This document shows, in pieces, positions 20,958 to 32,900 of a stretch of 64,000 nt of DNA. Under the pieces are notes generated by a model. It saw nothing but the letters and a program-made list of their open reading frames with translations, did no database searches and had not been told where the DNA came from. Location of the stretch: assembly GCA_037349105.1 (NCBI GenBank), contig JAYJMM010000061.1:434001-498000 (forward strand). Direction: 5' to 3'. Each line of letters opens with the position of its first letter. Position 1 is the stretch's first letter. Position numbers and translations under genes: made by a program. This DNA comes from Limnomonas spitsbergensis (lineage: Eukaryota; Chlorophyta; Chlorophyceae; Chlamydomonadales).

Positions 20958-23900
20958 TCAAGGCTCGAAAGTGGGTGCCTGCCGCTTCCCCGAGCCGCCT
21001 GCCTCGTACAGCAACCTCTTGCCCAGGTCCGCATATGGGTCTGACAAGCGCTTGCGTAGCAGGTAGCCCAGCCCCTCCTCCACCTCATCACGAATATGGG
21101 CGTACAGCTGCAGCATTCACAGGGGGCCAACGAGGTGCGTGTGAGCACACAGCTGGAAACATAAATGAGGGTTCAAGGTTGCTATGGTACAGAATGCCAA
21201 TCAGGGGTTAAGGTTGCGGAGGTATAAAATATAAATAAGGTTGCTGTGGGGTGGGTAAGTGGAGGATCAAATATAAAAGATGGACACCAGCATCCGCCTG
21301 CTTGAAAGACAAGCATGAGGGTCGTGTGTCAGCTAGCACTACCATCAATAGACAAGCCATGCAGCAAGCACGCCTGCCACAAAGTCATGCAGCAAGCAGG
21401 CCAGAAACTACAGCCAGTGCAACACAACCGCCTGCTCCACCAGGATGTGTGTGGTTGCAGGCATGTCCATGTGACCTGAGCGCCCTGATCAGCATCAGGT
21501 GCCCCTGCTGCCAAATGGCTACACCGGCTTGCTCACCTCGTCGCACTCGTCGCGGGACGCTGCCATCTCCGGCCTCGTTTCCACCGGACGACGAAACACA
21601 AAGTAGAAGCGCGCCGGTACCTTGGGTGCCAAGAGGCCAGGCAGGAAATCCGCCATCCCTTCCGATATGTCTTCCGCAGGGTCAAGCATCTTGACACCAC
21701 GGCGCGCCTGGGCGGGCAGGAAAAACAGGGTGCCAGACAGTACGAATGGGTGACAGGCAGTACATAAGGGTAATGAGTCCTGGCAAGAACTCACCCACAC
21801 CACCTGCAATGTCCGCAACAGGGTCAAGCATCTTGACACCACGGCGCGCCTGAATGGGCAAAACAACAGACTGAAAGACTGACAGGCTGAACGTATGAAT
21901 TACAGGCCATACAATAGGGAGATGAGTCCCGGCAAGTACTCCTCCATCCGGTCTGCAGGGTCCGCTGCAGAGTCCAGCATCATGACCCCGAAGCACGGAC
22001 ACTGACAGGCAGTACCAGAGGGTGACAGGCAGGACCATTGGGTTCATTACAATAAGTTTTTTCACGAGGTCTGCAGTGTCCTCCGCGGGGTCTAGCATCT
22101 TGACGGAACGTCATGCCTGGGCAAGGTAGGGTACAGGCAGTACAGCAGGATTGCAGACACAATCTGTACAGGAAGTACAGTGAATATTGCTTCATTGTTT
22201 TCCGTTTTAATCACATATGACTAGATTACTACATCATTACTACGTCAAGGGATTCACAGATTCAGGGTTTGAGGTTCAGGGCTCCTCCGCTCAGGGAGAA
22301 AAGGGCTCAGCGATGTGGGGTTCCAATGGTTTATGGTTTATATGTTCGCCAATACAGCTTGTCTTGCTTTTGAACCCCTTCCGCCCTCCTTGTCAGCCCA
22401 TGTATCTGGTCCTAGCACTGAACGCGTGCATGTCTGAGTGCATGAATGATTTGCAGCATCTTCTGGTGCCCAGTCCATATTTCAGTGCGTGCAAGACCAC
22501 CTTCGGCAGGCTGCTGGGAAACCACCACTTGGTCAACCGGCGCCACGCCTGGACTGGCCATAGGCCACGTGCCCAAAGCAGCGGCTGCACCAGCACCTGG
22601 CCGTAGACCACCGTTCGACTACAGCAGAATCACCGCAAAAATAAAATTTGCTGGATTTAGCCACTCCTTATCCTGTTAACCCTCCCTCCAAGGGAACATC
22701 CCCTTCCCCCCTTCAACCCAATCAACCCAATTCCGCTTGTATAGGCAAAGGCAGTTGCACAGCCAGGATCGCCCACCTTGGGTCTTGTGGCGGCATCTGC
22801 CTCCAGCCTCCTCCTCAGCATTGGGCCCACCACAGGGGCAGACATGAGGTCCTGGGCATCAGCGAGGATGTCCAAACTATCTTCGGCGCCAATCGCCGCA
22901 AAGGGAATGATGGTGGCACCGAAACGGGCCGCCATCCTCACAAACTCCTGCCTGCGGGGGTCATGAATTTAGGATCCAGAGCTCAAATGGACGCCCTAAA
23001 TCCTTCAAGTAACACTATCCTCACTAACTCCAGTGGGGTTCAGGATTGATGGTTTTGGCTGCCCGGTATTGGGTTTAAATTAAGACCTGGCCCCAAATCC
23101 TGCACACGGCTAACCTTGAACCCATTTAACATGCCGCCGTCCTCAAGAACTCCTGCCTGCCAGGTTCAGGGCTCAGAGTGGATTGATTTAATGCAAGTGC
23201 ACAATCGACCCCGAACGTGCACACGGTGAATCTGAGCCAGCGTGCTACAATCCTCTCAACATCCTGCCTGTGAGCTCAGGCGGAAAGGATTTATAGCAAA
23301 CAGCCTGGCATAATCAAAAGGGTACAAACAGAGGTTCAGACTTTTGAGACTGTTGTCCAGAGTGCTTGATGTGGAGAGGTTGAACTCAAAGATTATATTC
23401 ACAGTGTGGGAGGCAGGTATCCATGAATGCGGGTTCATGGATTCTCTCATTGGTCCAGCGGGTCATCTGTGTCAAGGCACACTTCACTGGCATACAACCA
23501 ACAGGAGGCGCCATGGTTCATCCCCGCCATTTCGCTGAGGGCTCTCACACCTGCCTAGCTCTTACATCCCCAGCAATCCCAGGACACCTTGGGATCTCCT
23601 GCAAGGTCCCTTACAAATTCAGATTCCCTTCGAATCTCCCACATCCTTTGGGCTCCGAAGCTCCGAAACCTGAGATGCTGATGCATCTGCCAGGCTTTGT
23701 CAGCACTAAAATGGTAGCTCCGAAGCATCGTGGCCCCAGGCCCCTTCCCTAGCCCTAAACCCTAAACCCTGGACCTGCCTCTCTGGCCACATGATCTTGT
23801 ACTTCTCGCCCTTGCGCTTGCTCACACCCTCACGCGCGCCACCAGGGTACAACAGGGCCGCCTCACCCTGAGCCAACAGCCTGTGGGGAGAGAGCAGTGG

Positions 23901-26900
23901 AGGGAGCGTGTTCAGCAGTGGGGAGGGCGCAGTGGGGGGGGGGGGGGGGGAGTGGGGGGGAGGGCGCAGTGGGGGCGTAGAGAAGCTGGCTCCTTCCCTT
24001 CCAACGTCCTCTCTCTTGGCAGGGAGAGGGCATTGGAAGGGAAGGAGCAGGGTCAGTGGGGAGGAGGGAGCTTTGGGGGGTCAGTGCCCAGGGTCAGTGG
24101 TGGGGAGGGAGCAGGGTCAGTGAGGAGGGAGCAGTGGGGGGTCAGTGATGGGCAGGGAGCAGTGGGGGGTAGTAGAGTGGGAGAAAGCAGGGCCAGCGGT
24201 TCGAGAGGTGGAGCATGGGCTATTGATAAGTTACAAAACGGCAATGTGTGCATCTAGAAAGGACATCACTGGTTCGCATGCACAACTTTAACACAGCCCT
24301 CACTTGTACAGGTTTGCACCGCTGACTGGTACCCCTCCGAATGTCTTGAGGAAGGCTCCTGAGGCCATGTCGCCTGCCTGCTCCGGGGAGGTGCCCATAC
24401 CCTGCGATGGCCGAGGTATAGGGATTTGCATCAGCAGAGGTTTACATAGGTGCTGGTGGTGGGATCGTAGCATAGCTTAAGTGTTTAAGTACTGGCAGCA
24501 GGATCCCAACATAGCACAAGTACAGGAATTGAACATAAAGAGGGATTTTATAAAAACTGGTATCGGGATGCAACAAAGCACATGGCAGGGCTCAAATAAG
24601 TATAGAGATCACATAAGTGCTGGTAGCTTGGATCTGAACAACGCACCAGTGCAGGGATTTAACAAGCAGAAGTGTTCTCAGTGGTAAGGCATCAGAGGCC
24701 ATGAAAGTGTGTCACATCGCTTTGTGTTGCGCTGTATTGGCCCGTGTGAGGTAATCGTGGTGGGCCTGACACCAGCCTGTTCATCCACTCTGTTGCGCTT
24801 CAGTTGTTCCTCTATTGGGATCAGCAGCAGAGGCAGGAGGGCAAGCCCCACAGCCTTCCATGCCTCTTGACTGGCTGGAAGAGTAGGAGGTAGCCTGGGA
24901 TCATGTCCCAGAAGCAAAGGCTACCTCCTGAAATCCACCACAGCCTGGTTCAATCACATGCCTCTCCACCCTGCCCTGAACTCACGCCCATTGCGAATGG
25001 GTGCGCCAGCCCCCTCAGCAGCATCTGCCGCTCCTCCAAGAACTCGGAAATCATCAACGGCATGTCCGGGGCTAACATCTGCGGCAAGGGCGCATTCGAC
25101 AGGTGTCAAAACCTGGGTGACACAATCCAGCTTAGCCTGTATTGTATCGGGGTACCTTGGGACAACAATCCAGCTTAGCCTGTATTGTATCGGGGTACCT
25201 TGGGACAACAATCCAGCTTAGCCTGTATTGTATCGGGGTACCTTGGGACAACAATCCAGCTTAGCCTGTATTGTATCGGGGTACCTTGGGACAACAATCC
25301 AGCTTAGCCTGTATTGTATCGGGGTACCTTGGGACAACAATCCAGCTTAGCCTGTATTGTATCGGGGTACCTTGGGACAACAATCCAGCTTAGCCTGTAT
25401 TGTATCGGGGTACCTTGGGACAACAATCCAGCTTAGCCTGTATTGTATCGGGGTACCTTGGGACAACAATCCAGCTTAAGTTGTGCCGTATCTTGCACAT
25501 GACGTATTCTGCTACCATGGTACAAACAAGCTGAAAGACTGCGTAGGGCCCCCTAGCGGGCGTGGACACATTCTTGTGACTCAAGCTGGAGTGGACACAT
25601 TCTTGTGACTCAAGCTGGAGTGGACACATTCTTGTGACTCAAGCTGGAGTGGAAACATTCTTGTGACTCAAGCTGGAGTGGACACATTCTTGTGACTCAA
25701 GCTGGAGTGGACACATTCTTGTGACTCAAGCTGGAGTGGACACATTCTTGTGACTCAAGCTGGAGTGGACACATTCTTGTGACTCAAGCTGGAGTGGACA
25801 CATTCTTGTGACTCAAGCTGGAGTGGACACATTCTTGTGACTCAAGCTGGAGTGGACACATTCTTGTGACTCAAGCTGGAGTGGACACATTCTTGTGACT
25901 CAAGCTGGAGTGGACACATTCTTGTGACTCAAGCTGGAGTGGACACATTCTTGTGACTCAAGCTGGAGTGGACACATTCTTGTGACTCAAGCTGGAGTGG
26001 ACACATTCTTGTGACTCAAGCTGGAGTGGACACATTCTTGTGACTCAAGCTGGAGTGGACACATTCTTGTGACACAAGCTGGAGTGGACACATTCTTGTG
26101 ACTCAAGCTGGAGTGGACACATTCTTGTGACTCAAGCTGGAGTGGACATATTCTTGAGACTCAAGCTGGAGTGGACACATTCTTGTGACTCAAGCAGCCT
26201 GTACTTGGCGCTTGTAGATTCCCCTGGACTGCATGTACTGCCCCCAACTGTTCTGCTGTACCTGCTGGTTACCCACAAATAGCATGTAGTTGGTGCTGGT
26301 GCATTCCACGCTCCCCTGTACTGCATGTATAGCTCCCCACTGTACTTCTGTACCTGATAGTTGCCCACGAGCAGCACTTAGTTAGCACTCGTTCATTCTG
26401 TATTTCAAGCCCCACTGAACTGCATGTACTGCTCCCTGCTGTACTGCTGTACCTGATGGTTGCCCACAAACAGCAGTGGTCGGCACTCCGGTATGCCCTC
26501 CAGTCCTTGGTGCACAGAACCTGTCTCGGCATCAGTGGAGAAGAACACTGGGCTCACCTGCAGGCAAGACAAGCAGGGTTTTGGGGTTAAGGGTTCAGAA
26601 AAACTAAAAATTCTTAGCCCTTAACCCACTGTGCTCACCTGCAGGCAAGACAAGCAGGCAGGCAGGCGGTGCAAATAGGCAATCCAGTGTCTCCTTTCTA
26701 GCACTTGATGAGACAGCCTGTGAGACGGGGCAGTGTCAAGAGCCATGCACTGTTCGTGACCCCACATACCTTTTCTACCCAGACACAGATAGTCCTTTTT
26801 CCTCCTCCTCCAGGACTCCAGTTCTCCACCCACCTCAGCACTGATAGCCCCTTTGACCACCACTATGTTTCCCCCCACCCTCCTGCTCCATCTATCCCCC

Positions 26901-29900
26901 CAGCCCCCCCCCCCCACACACGTCATCTTCCCCCCCCCTTCTGCTCCAACTACCATTTCCACCCCCCCCCCCACTTCATCTCCCCCCCCCCCCCCTCCTC
27001 CTCCCCATTCTACAGCACTACAAATGAGTTTCCTCCTCCTGATACCCTTCACCCCAACTTTTCCTTTAACTCCCCTACCTCCACTGCCCCCCTACCCCAC
27101 TCCCTACCTCCTCCTCCTCCCCCCATACTTGTCACCCCTATACTTCCACCACCTCCCCTTGCTCCTCTGTCCCACTGCTGTACCCTCACTGCCCCCCCCC
27201 CCCCCCTCACACTCCCCTACCTCCTTCTTCCCCACCTCCATTTCCTCCTCCCCCCATAGTCTTCACCCCTCTCTTACCTACACCTCCCCATCCTTCGCTT
27301 CCCCCCTGCTGTACCCACACTGTCCCCCAACCCCCCTCCCCTACCTCCTCCCCCCACCTCCATTTTCTCCTCACCAAGCGGCGAAGTGATGATAGCCCCG
27401 TGGAGTTCATGACATCCTCCACCTCTTGCGCGGTGGGCATTTCAATCGGCGCCGGCGTCCCGAATGCAGCACCCCCCTGGGCCACACCGCTGGCCAGCTG
27501 CGAGCAGTACAAGAGATGGCCAGTGCACTCAATTGGGCAGTACAACAAAGCATGGAGTTTTCTTTGGGGCAGGCCGTGTGACTAATTCAAAAGGACTTCA
27601 TGTTCAGGCCACCAGTATACGGAAAAGGACAACCACGACAGACAAATAGCTCCAAAGTTTCAGGGATTCCTTTCAGTGCTGTATTATCCTGAATATTTTA
27701 GAGTGTCTCTGCTACACTTAAGCTACATCACAGTCTGCAGCTGTGGGGCATGGTGCAGTAAGACCTGCTGCTCAAGCCACCGGCTGTGAGACACTTACCA
27801 GTAAGCTTTGATCATTTCCCCCCTTTTCCTAACTGGGCTGGCCAGCAGCCTGTGCAAGGTGGTCAGACGCGCACTCATCTAAACACAGTCCTGATGTGTT
27901 TTAAGCCAATATGGCGGCTGGGCTTGCAAGGGGTTCACTTGCACGCCAACAAAGGCCCGGCAAGGACGAGTCCCATCCAGCCCTCGCACCCTGCTGGAAG
28001 AGGCCCGTGCTGGTTGCTGCCTCCCTGATTCCCCAACAGCAGCAGCTGAAGGCGCCTCGCTGACGCCCTTTGCCGTGCCATTTGCCGCCCCTGACGACGA
28101 CGTAGCAGATGCAGCCGATGCCCCACTGTTCTCCTTATGCCCCCTGCCGTTGATGTCATCATTCTTTCCATTATCGGCCTCATGTAGGAGAGAGGATCTG
28201 TTAGATCCAGTTGCCGGATCCGACCTTGCGCGGCTAGATCCGGTGGGTGACGTGCCGTCCATGGCAATCCAGCCGGGTTTTGGGCCTAGCTGGCCGCTGG
28301 TGAGTTTGCGAGTGGGCACATAGAAGCCCTCGGCCTCGATGATCTTGGTTAGATTGATGCCAACTTCCTGAGGCAGAGGGAGGGCAAGGGCAGAGATTCA
28401 AACATCCTCTAATTTTAAATTCAAAATCGATGATCTTGGCTAGGTTGATGCCAACTTCCTGAGGCAGAGGGAGGACAGGGGCGGAAGTTCAAACATCCTC
28501 TAATTTTAAATTCAAATTCTAAATCCTGTTAAATTGCGTCAGCCACTAAGTTTTGACTCTGCTCAGACTTTCTGTCCAAACCAAAAGGAAATTGTGAGTT
28601 ACATAGATCCAAGATTTAAGATCCATGATCTGTGGTTACGAGATCCATGTTCTCACTAGAAGATCTCCTCACAGTCACTTTGTATGATATACGTATATAA
28701 GGAGAGTCCCAAAACGAATTGCAGGCATGCAAGCACCATCAGAGAGTGAGCCACCCTCCCTTTTAATTGACCAGATGTCCCACCACGGCTTATCCCTTAT
28801 CTGCAGCGTCGCCTGCAAGCGCAGAGGCATCAAGAAGTGCAGGCCCCCCTTAAACAGGCATTGTCAGAGTAAATCGCCCTCCCCCTGATCTAGCAATTGC
28901 CACCCCCCCCTCAAAATCCATCCCCTCATCCAATACCTGCAGCATTGCATGTGAGCGCAGATGCATCACTTTAAGACGACACCTAGGCAGCGCCTTCTGG
29001 AGTCGCGGCCCCTCGCTGCTGCTGGGGATGACCAGATCCAAACTCCCAGTCAGAAGCAGGATCTTCTGCGGGACCTGTGTCAGGGGGGAGGAAAAGGAAG
29101 GGAGGGAATATCATTTTGACAGGCAAGGAAGAAGAAAGCATGAACCAAGAAGCTGGTCTGGTGCGCACTAAAATCCCTGGTCCAGGCTGCAAGTCAGCGG
29201 CAGAATCTTATGCAACACATGGTGAAGGGGTGAAGGACAACTTGTCAGTGGTACTGAACAGCACACAAAACGGTGCCGAGTCGCAAAGGGGCTATTTTAA
29301 CCTGGCGCTGCGACTCAATGACGGGAAGTCCCGAGGTGGAGATCCGCCAAAAATGAAGGGGAAGATGCATTTGGAAAGGCAAAAGAGGAGAGGCGGCACG
29401 AACCAAGAGGGCTAGGGCCTGATATGCAGATATGGGGATGAGGTAGATGCAATAACAGACGTGAAGGCTCCCTTAGCAATTGTAGAGGGCTGCTAGCGTC
29501 CAGCATCATCCCGTGATTTTTTATTTTTTATTTTACTTTTAACCCAAATAGGTATGTTCAGCCCGGTAATTGCGAGTATTCCACTGCAGATGCTTGAAAG
29601 GGCAAGTGGCCCACTGCAGATACTTAAAAGATATGCAATTTCAAAAAAAGGCCCCACAGCAATTCCCACAGCTGCATGCTGCTCACCTTGCCGAGGATGG
29701 CGTTGACGTACTTGGAGCCTTGGTACAACAGCTGCATCCTCCAAGCCAAGGTTGCAGGAGGCAGCACCAGCCTGGGGAGAGAAGGGAGAGGGGGACAGGC
29801 GGTGTATCAAATTCAAATCCTCACAAGGGGGGAGGGGGCAGAAACAAGATTGTGATACCCAATCCCAGGAACGAATGGCGCTTGAGGAGATTTTCCAATA

Positions 29901-32900
29901 CAAACGGGCCCCTGCTGACAAGGATACCAGACTGATCAAAAAATTGAAAACATGAAGCCTGAACCTCAGAGGCTCAATCAATGATTCAAAGACATAGAGG
30001 AGAGTGAGATATGAGGGTGGGGCTTAAAGGCAGAGTACGCGTCTAGGGTATTAATTCTTTAGGAAGGAAGGGTTTCATACTCCGAAGGGACACAATTCAG
30101 AGCAGGGTGTGCATAAAAGGCGGGGGATCAAAGCGCTTTGGACTGGATTTTCTTGAACAGCAGGGAGTAAATACATGTCCAAGTACGAAATCGGGAATTT
30201 GAATTCTCTTAGACCTCTCAGATCAAGGAATACTGTACGCAAAGCGATTTGAATTCCATTTCACGGTATTTAAAAGCAGGGAGTTTATCTAAGGATTGGA
30301 ATTCCTTTTTAACCCAAGCAATTTACCCTCTCAATAAGTTGATGACAATGCCAATCCCCATTATCCCGCAGTTTCAGTTACAACTTAAAACACCGTCTCA
30401 CTTAAGCGCCTGAAGCTCCGCAAGCAGATCCAGAAATCCATATGCAGCATCGCTGATCTAGGGTAGGCAAACAAGAAGAATCGATTAGGATATTGGGGTT
30501 GATTGGAATGGTTCCTGCCTCCAACAGAGCACAGATTGACTGAACCAATGCAGGCAGTATGTCTCATTCGGATTTATTTCAGTCATTCTACGAGTTTAAT
30601 TTGGAAACTGCCATGTGCACAGTGACGCTGATTTGTATCAGGAGGAAGAGGTGAGGCTCTCTGCAAAACTGGCAGTCAAAACTGCACCTCCCAGAACAGC
30701 TCACTGAAGCTATTTCCTTCCTCTTAATACCCATTGGTTTCTGTGTCCTACATTTGCACAAAACTGCACATACCTGTACAGCTCAATAAAGATATTATCT
30801 TCTGCTTTCCCCCCACACATGTCCACGATCTTTCCGGAACAAAAACCTTGATTCAAGTCCGATATCGAATCAGATCATAGACATAACAAACTCGTTAGCG
30901 CTATATTGTTTCCTTTCCTCAAGCTCTCACCTGCCGCTGGATCGAGTCTCCTCGCCTGACACTGTTCAAAGCAACCGCAATCGGGTTGGTCAGGATAGGG
31001 CTCAGCGCTATGGGCAGCGCGTTGTACAGCGGCGGCGGCAGGCCCGCCAAGGCAGGCCCCAGCTGCGGCCAAGGCGAGTTGGTGTAGCTGGTGGCGGGAT
31101 TCACCTGTGGGTAGACCAAAGTGGATTTTAGCACGCGTAAGATCAAATTCAGCTTAACCACCGTTGGCATCAGGGGGCATCAGAGGGGGGGGGTATACAT
31201 GCATATTTTACAGAATCTAGGGCAGCAGGGTTTCACCAGAGCAGCAGGCAGCTTTGCCGCACATCACCACAGCACACAAATTCAAATTCAAAGCTCAACC
31301 CACCAGAATGACCCTGTCCACTGCCCGGCACTCGCAGGCCAGGGCCAGGGCCAGCAAACCGCCAAACGACTCCCCCAGCAGGTACACCGGGCGGGACGGA
31401 GACATGCCCTCCAGCTCAGCCTCCAGCAGACCCTAAACAAGGGAGCCACAGGCGATCAGAAGGCAGATTTTGTTTCACAATCGAGCTCAGGAGGCAGTTA
31501 ACAACCGAGCAGACCCTGAATAAAGGAGCCACTGACGGACATAAAATCTTCAGCCCAGGCTCCAGTAGACTTATGGGGGGCCTACAGAGCGGTTCACAAG
31601 CAAGCAGACCTTCAAAAACGGAACCACGGACGTTCATCCTGCGGCTCACAAGCCAACCCTGGACACCTGAGCCGCGGACGATACTTCGTTGACATTGAGC
31701 TCAGCCTCTAGCAGACGACCAACCAAGGGAGCTAGAGAGCAGTTCACTAGCGGGCAGACCTTGTGAAAAGGATGGAGCCTCGGACGATCATAAAGCGGTT
31801 CACAAGCGAGATCAGAAAGCGGTAGACCAGAGAGAACGTGCGGATGGGGAGGTTACAACAATGAAGGATCTTCATGCGTATCTTGTGTGTGGATGCAATC
31901 TGTGAGAATGCTACACCTGGTGTTGTGAGTCTGCCTCATGCCCATCAGGATCCAGGAAGATGATAAGGAACTGAGCTAACAAAGTGTGAAAGGCAGTGCT
32001 TGTTTCAGCGTCACCCAAGCATCCCCTCAGAAAGGGCCGGTTTGAAAAAGCCAAAGGCTTTACACACAGTAGGACCGCGATTTCGCATTTGCTGTCTCAT
32101 GCAGAAAAACAGCAACAAATCGAAGCTTTTTCTGTTTGAACACCGATAGTTTGCTTTGGAAGTTCCAATCCTGGTTCCAATCAGTGTTCGATGAAAAACA
32201 TGCCAGGCTAGCTTCAACCTCAAAATTAATTTGTGTGTTGTAGTTGCGGGTGCAGTCATGCCAGCCTGTCTTCCCGCTAATTCCAAGGGATCATGCTATA
32301 AGGGCGAAAAGGAGGAGCATTTGCCCCCTCAAGCATGATATGCCCTACACACCTGACAAACCCCGGGCAACCCAGCACCCCTGAATCCCTCACCCAGTCA
32401 CCCCATCCTGACCACTTGCATCAGCTCTGCGACCCTTACCCCACAGGCCCCAGGATGTACCATACCACTTCAGAAAGGGGGGTGCTATGAGGTCACCACT
32501 GGGCGGATGAGGCCCGGGTGACTCAACCGTCAAGGCTTGCTGCACCAAACATTTTCAGCTGCAGACCTTGATGTCGCTGGATTGCACCTGGTGGCCCCAG
32601 CACCTAGGCTTCTTCATCAGGCCTGCTGCACCAAGCCCTATCCGCCGCAGATCACCGTGATGTCCCTGGCATGCACCTGAGGCGCACTTCAATAAATAAC
32701 AAAGCCCCCCACCTTGACCACTGGGCCAATGGGGACCTATTAGCCCCAGCAGCAAGACTTGCTTCATCAGGCCTGCTGCACCAGGCCCTATCAGCCGCAG
32801 ATCACCGTGATGTCCCTGGATTCCGCTGGACGCGTTCCCAAATAAACAACACAGCCCCCCGCCCCCCCACCTTGATCACTTGTATCAGCTCTGGAAACGG

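Noticed and set aside
26705..27389. Proline/serine-rich plus-strand ORFs resembling cell-wall proteins
   Set aside because: Pure pyrimidine tract within PES intron 11; no signal peptide, and the flanking exons of the opposite-strand gene join across it.
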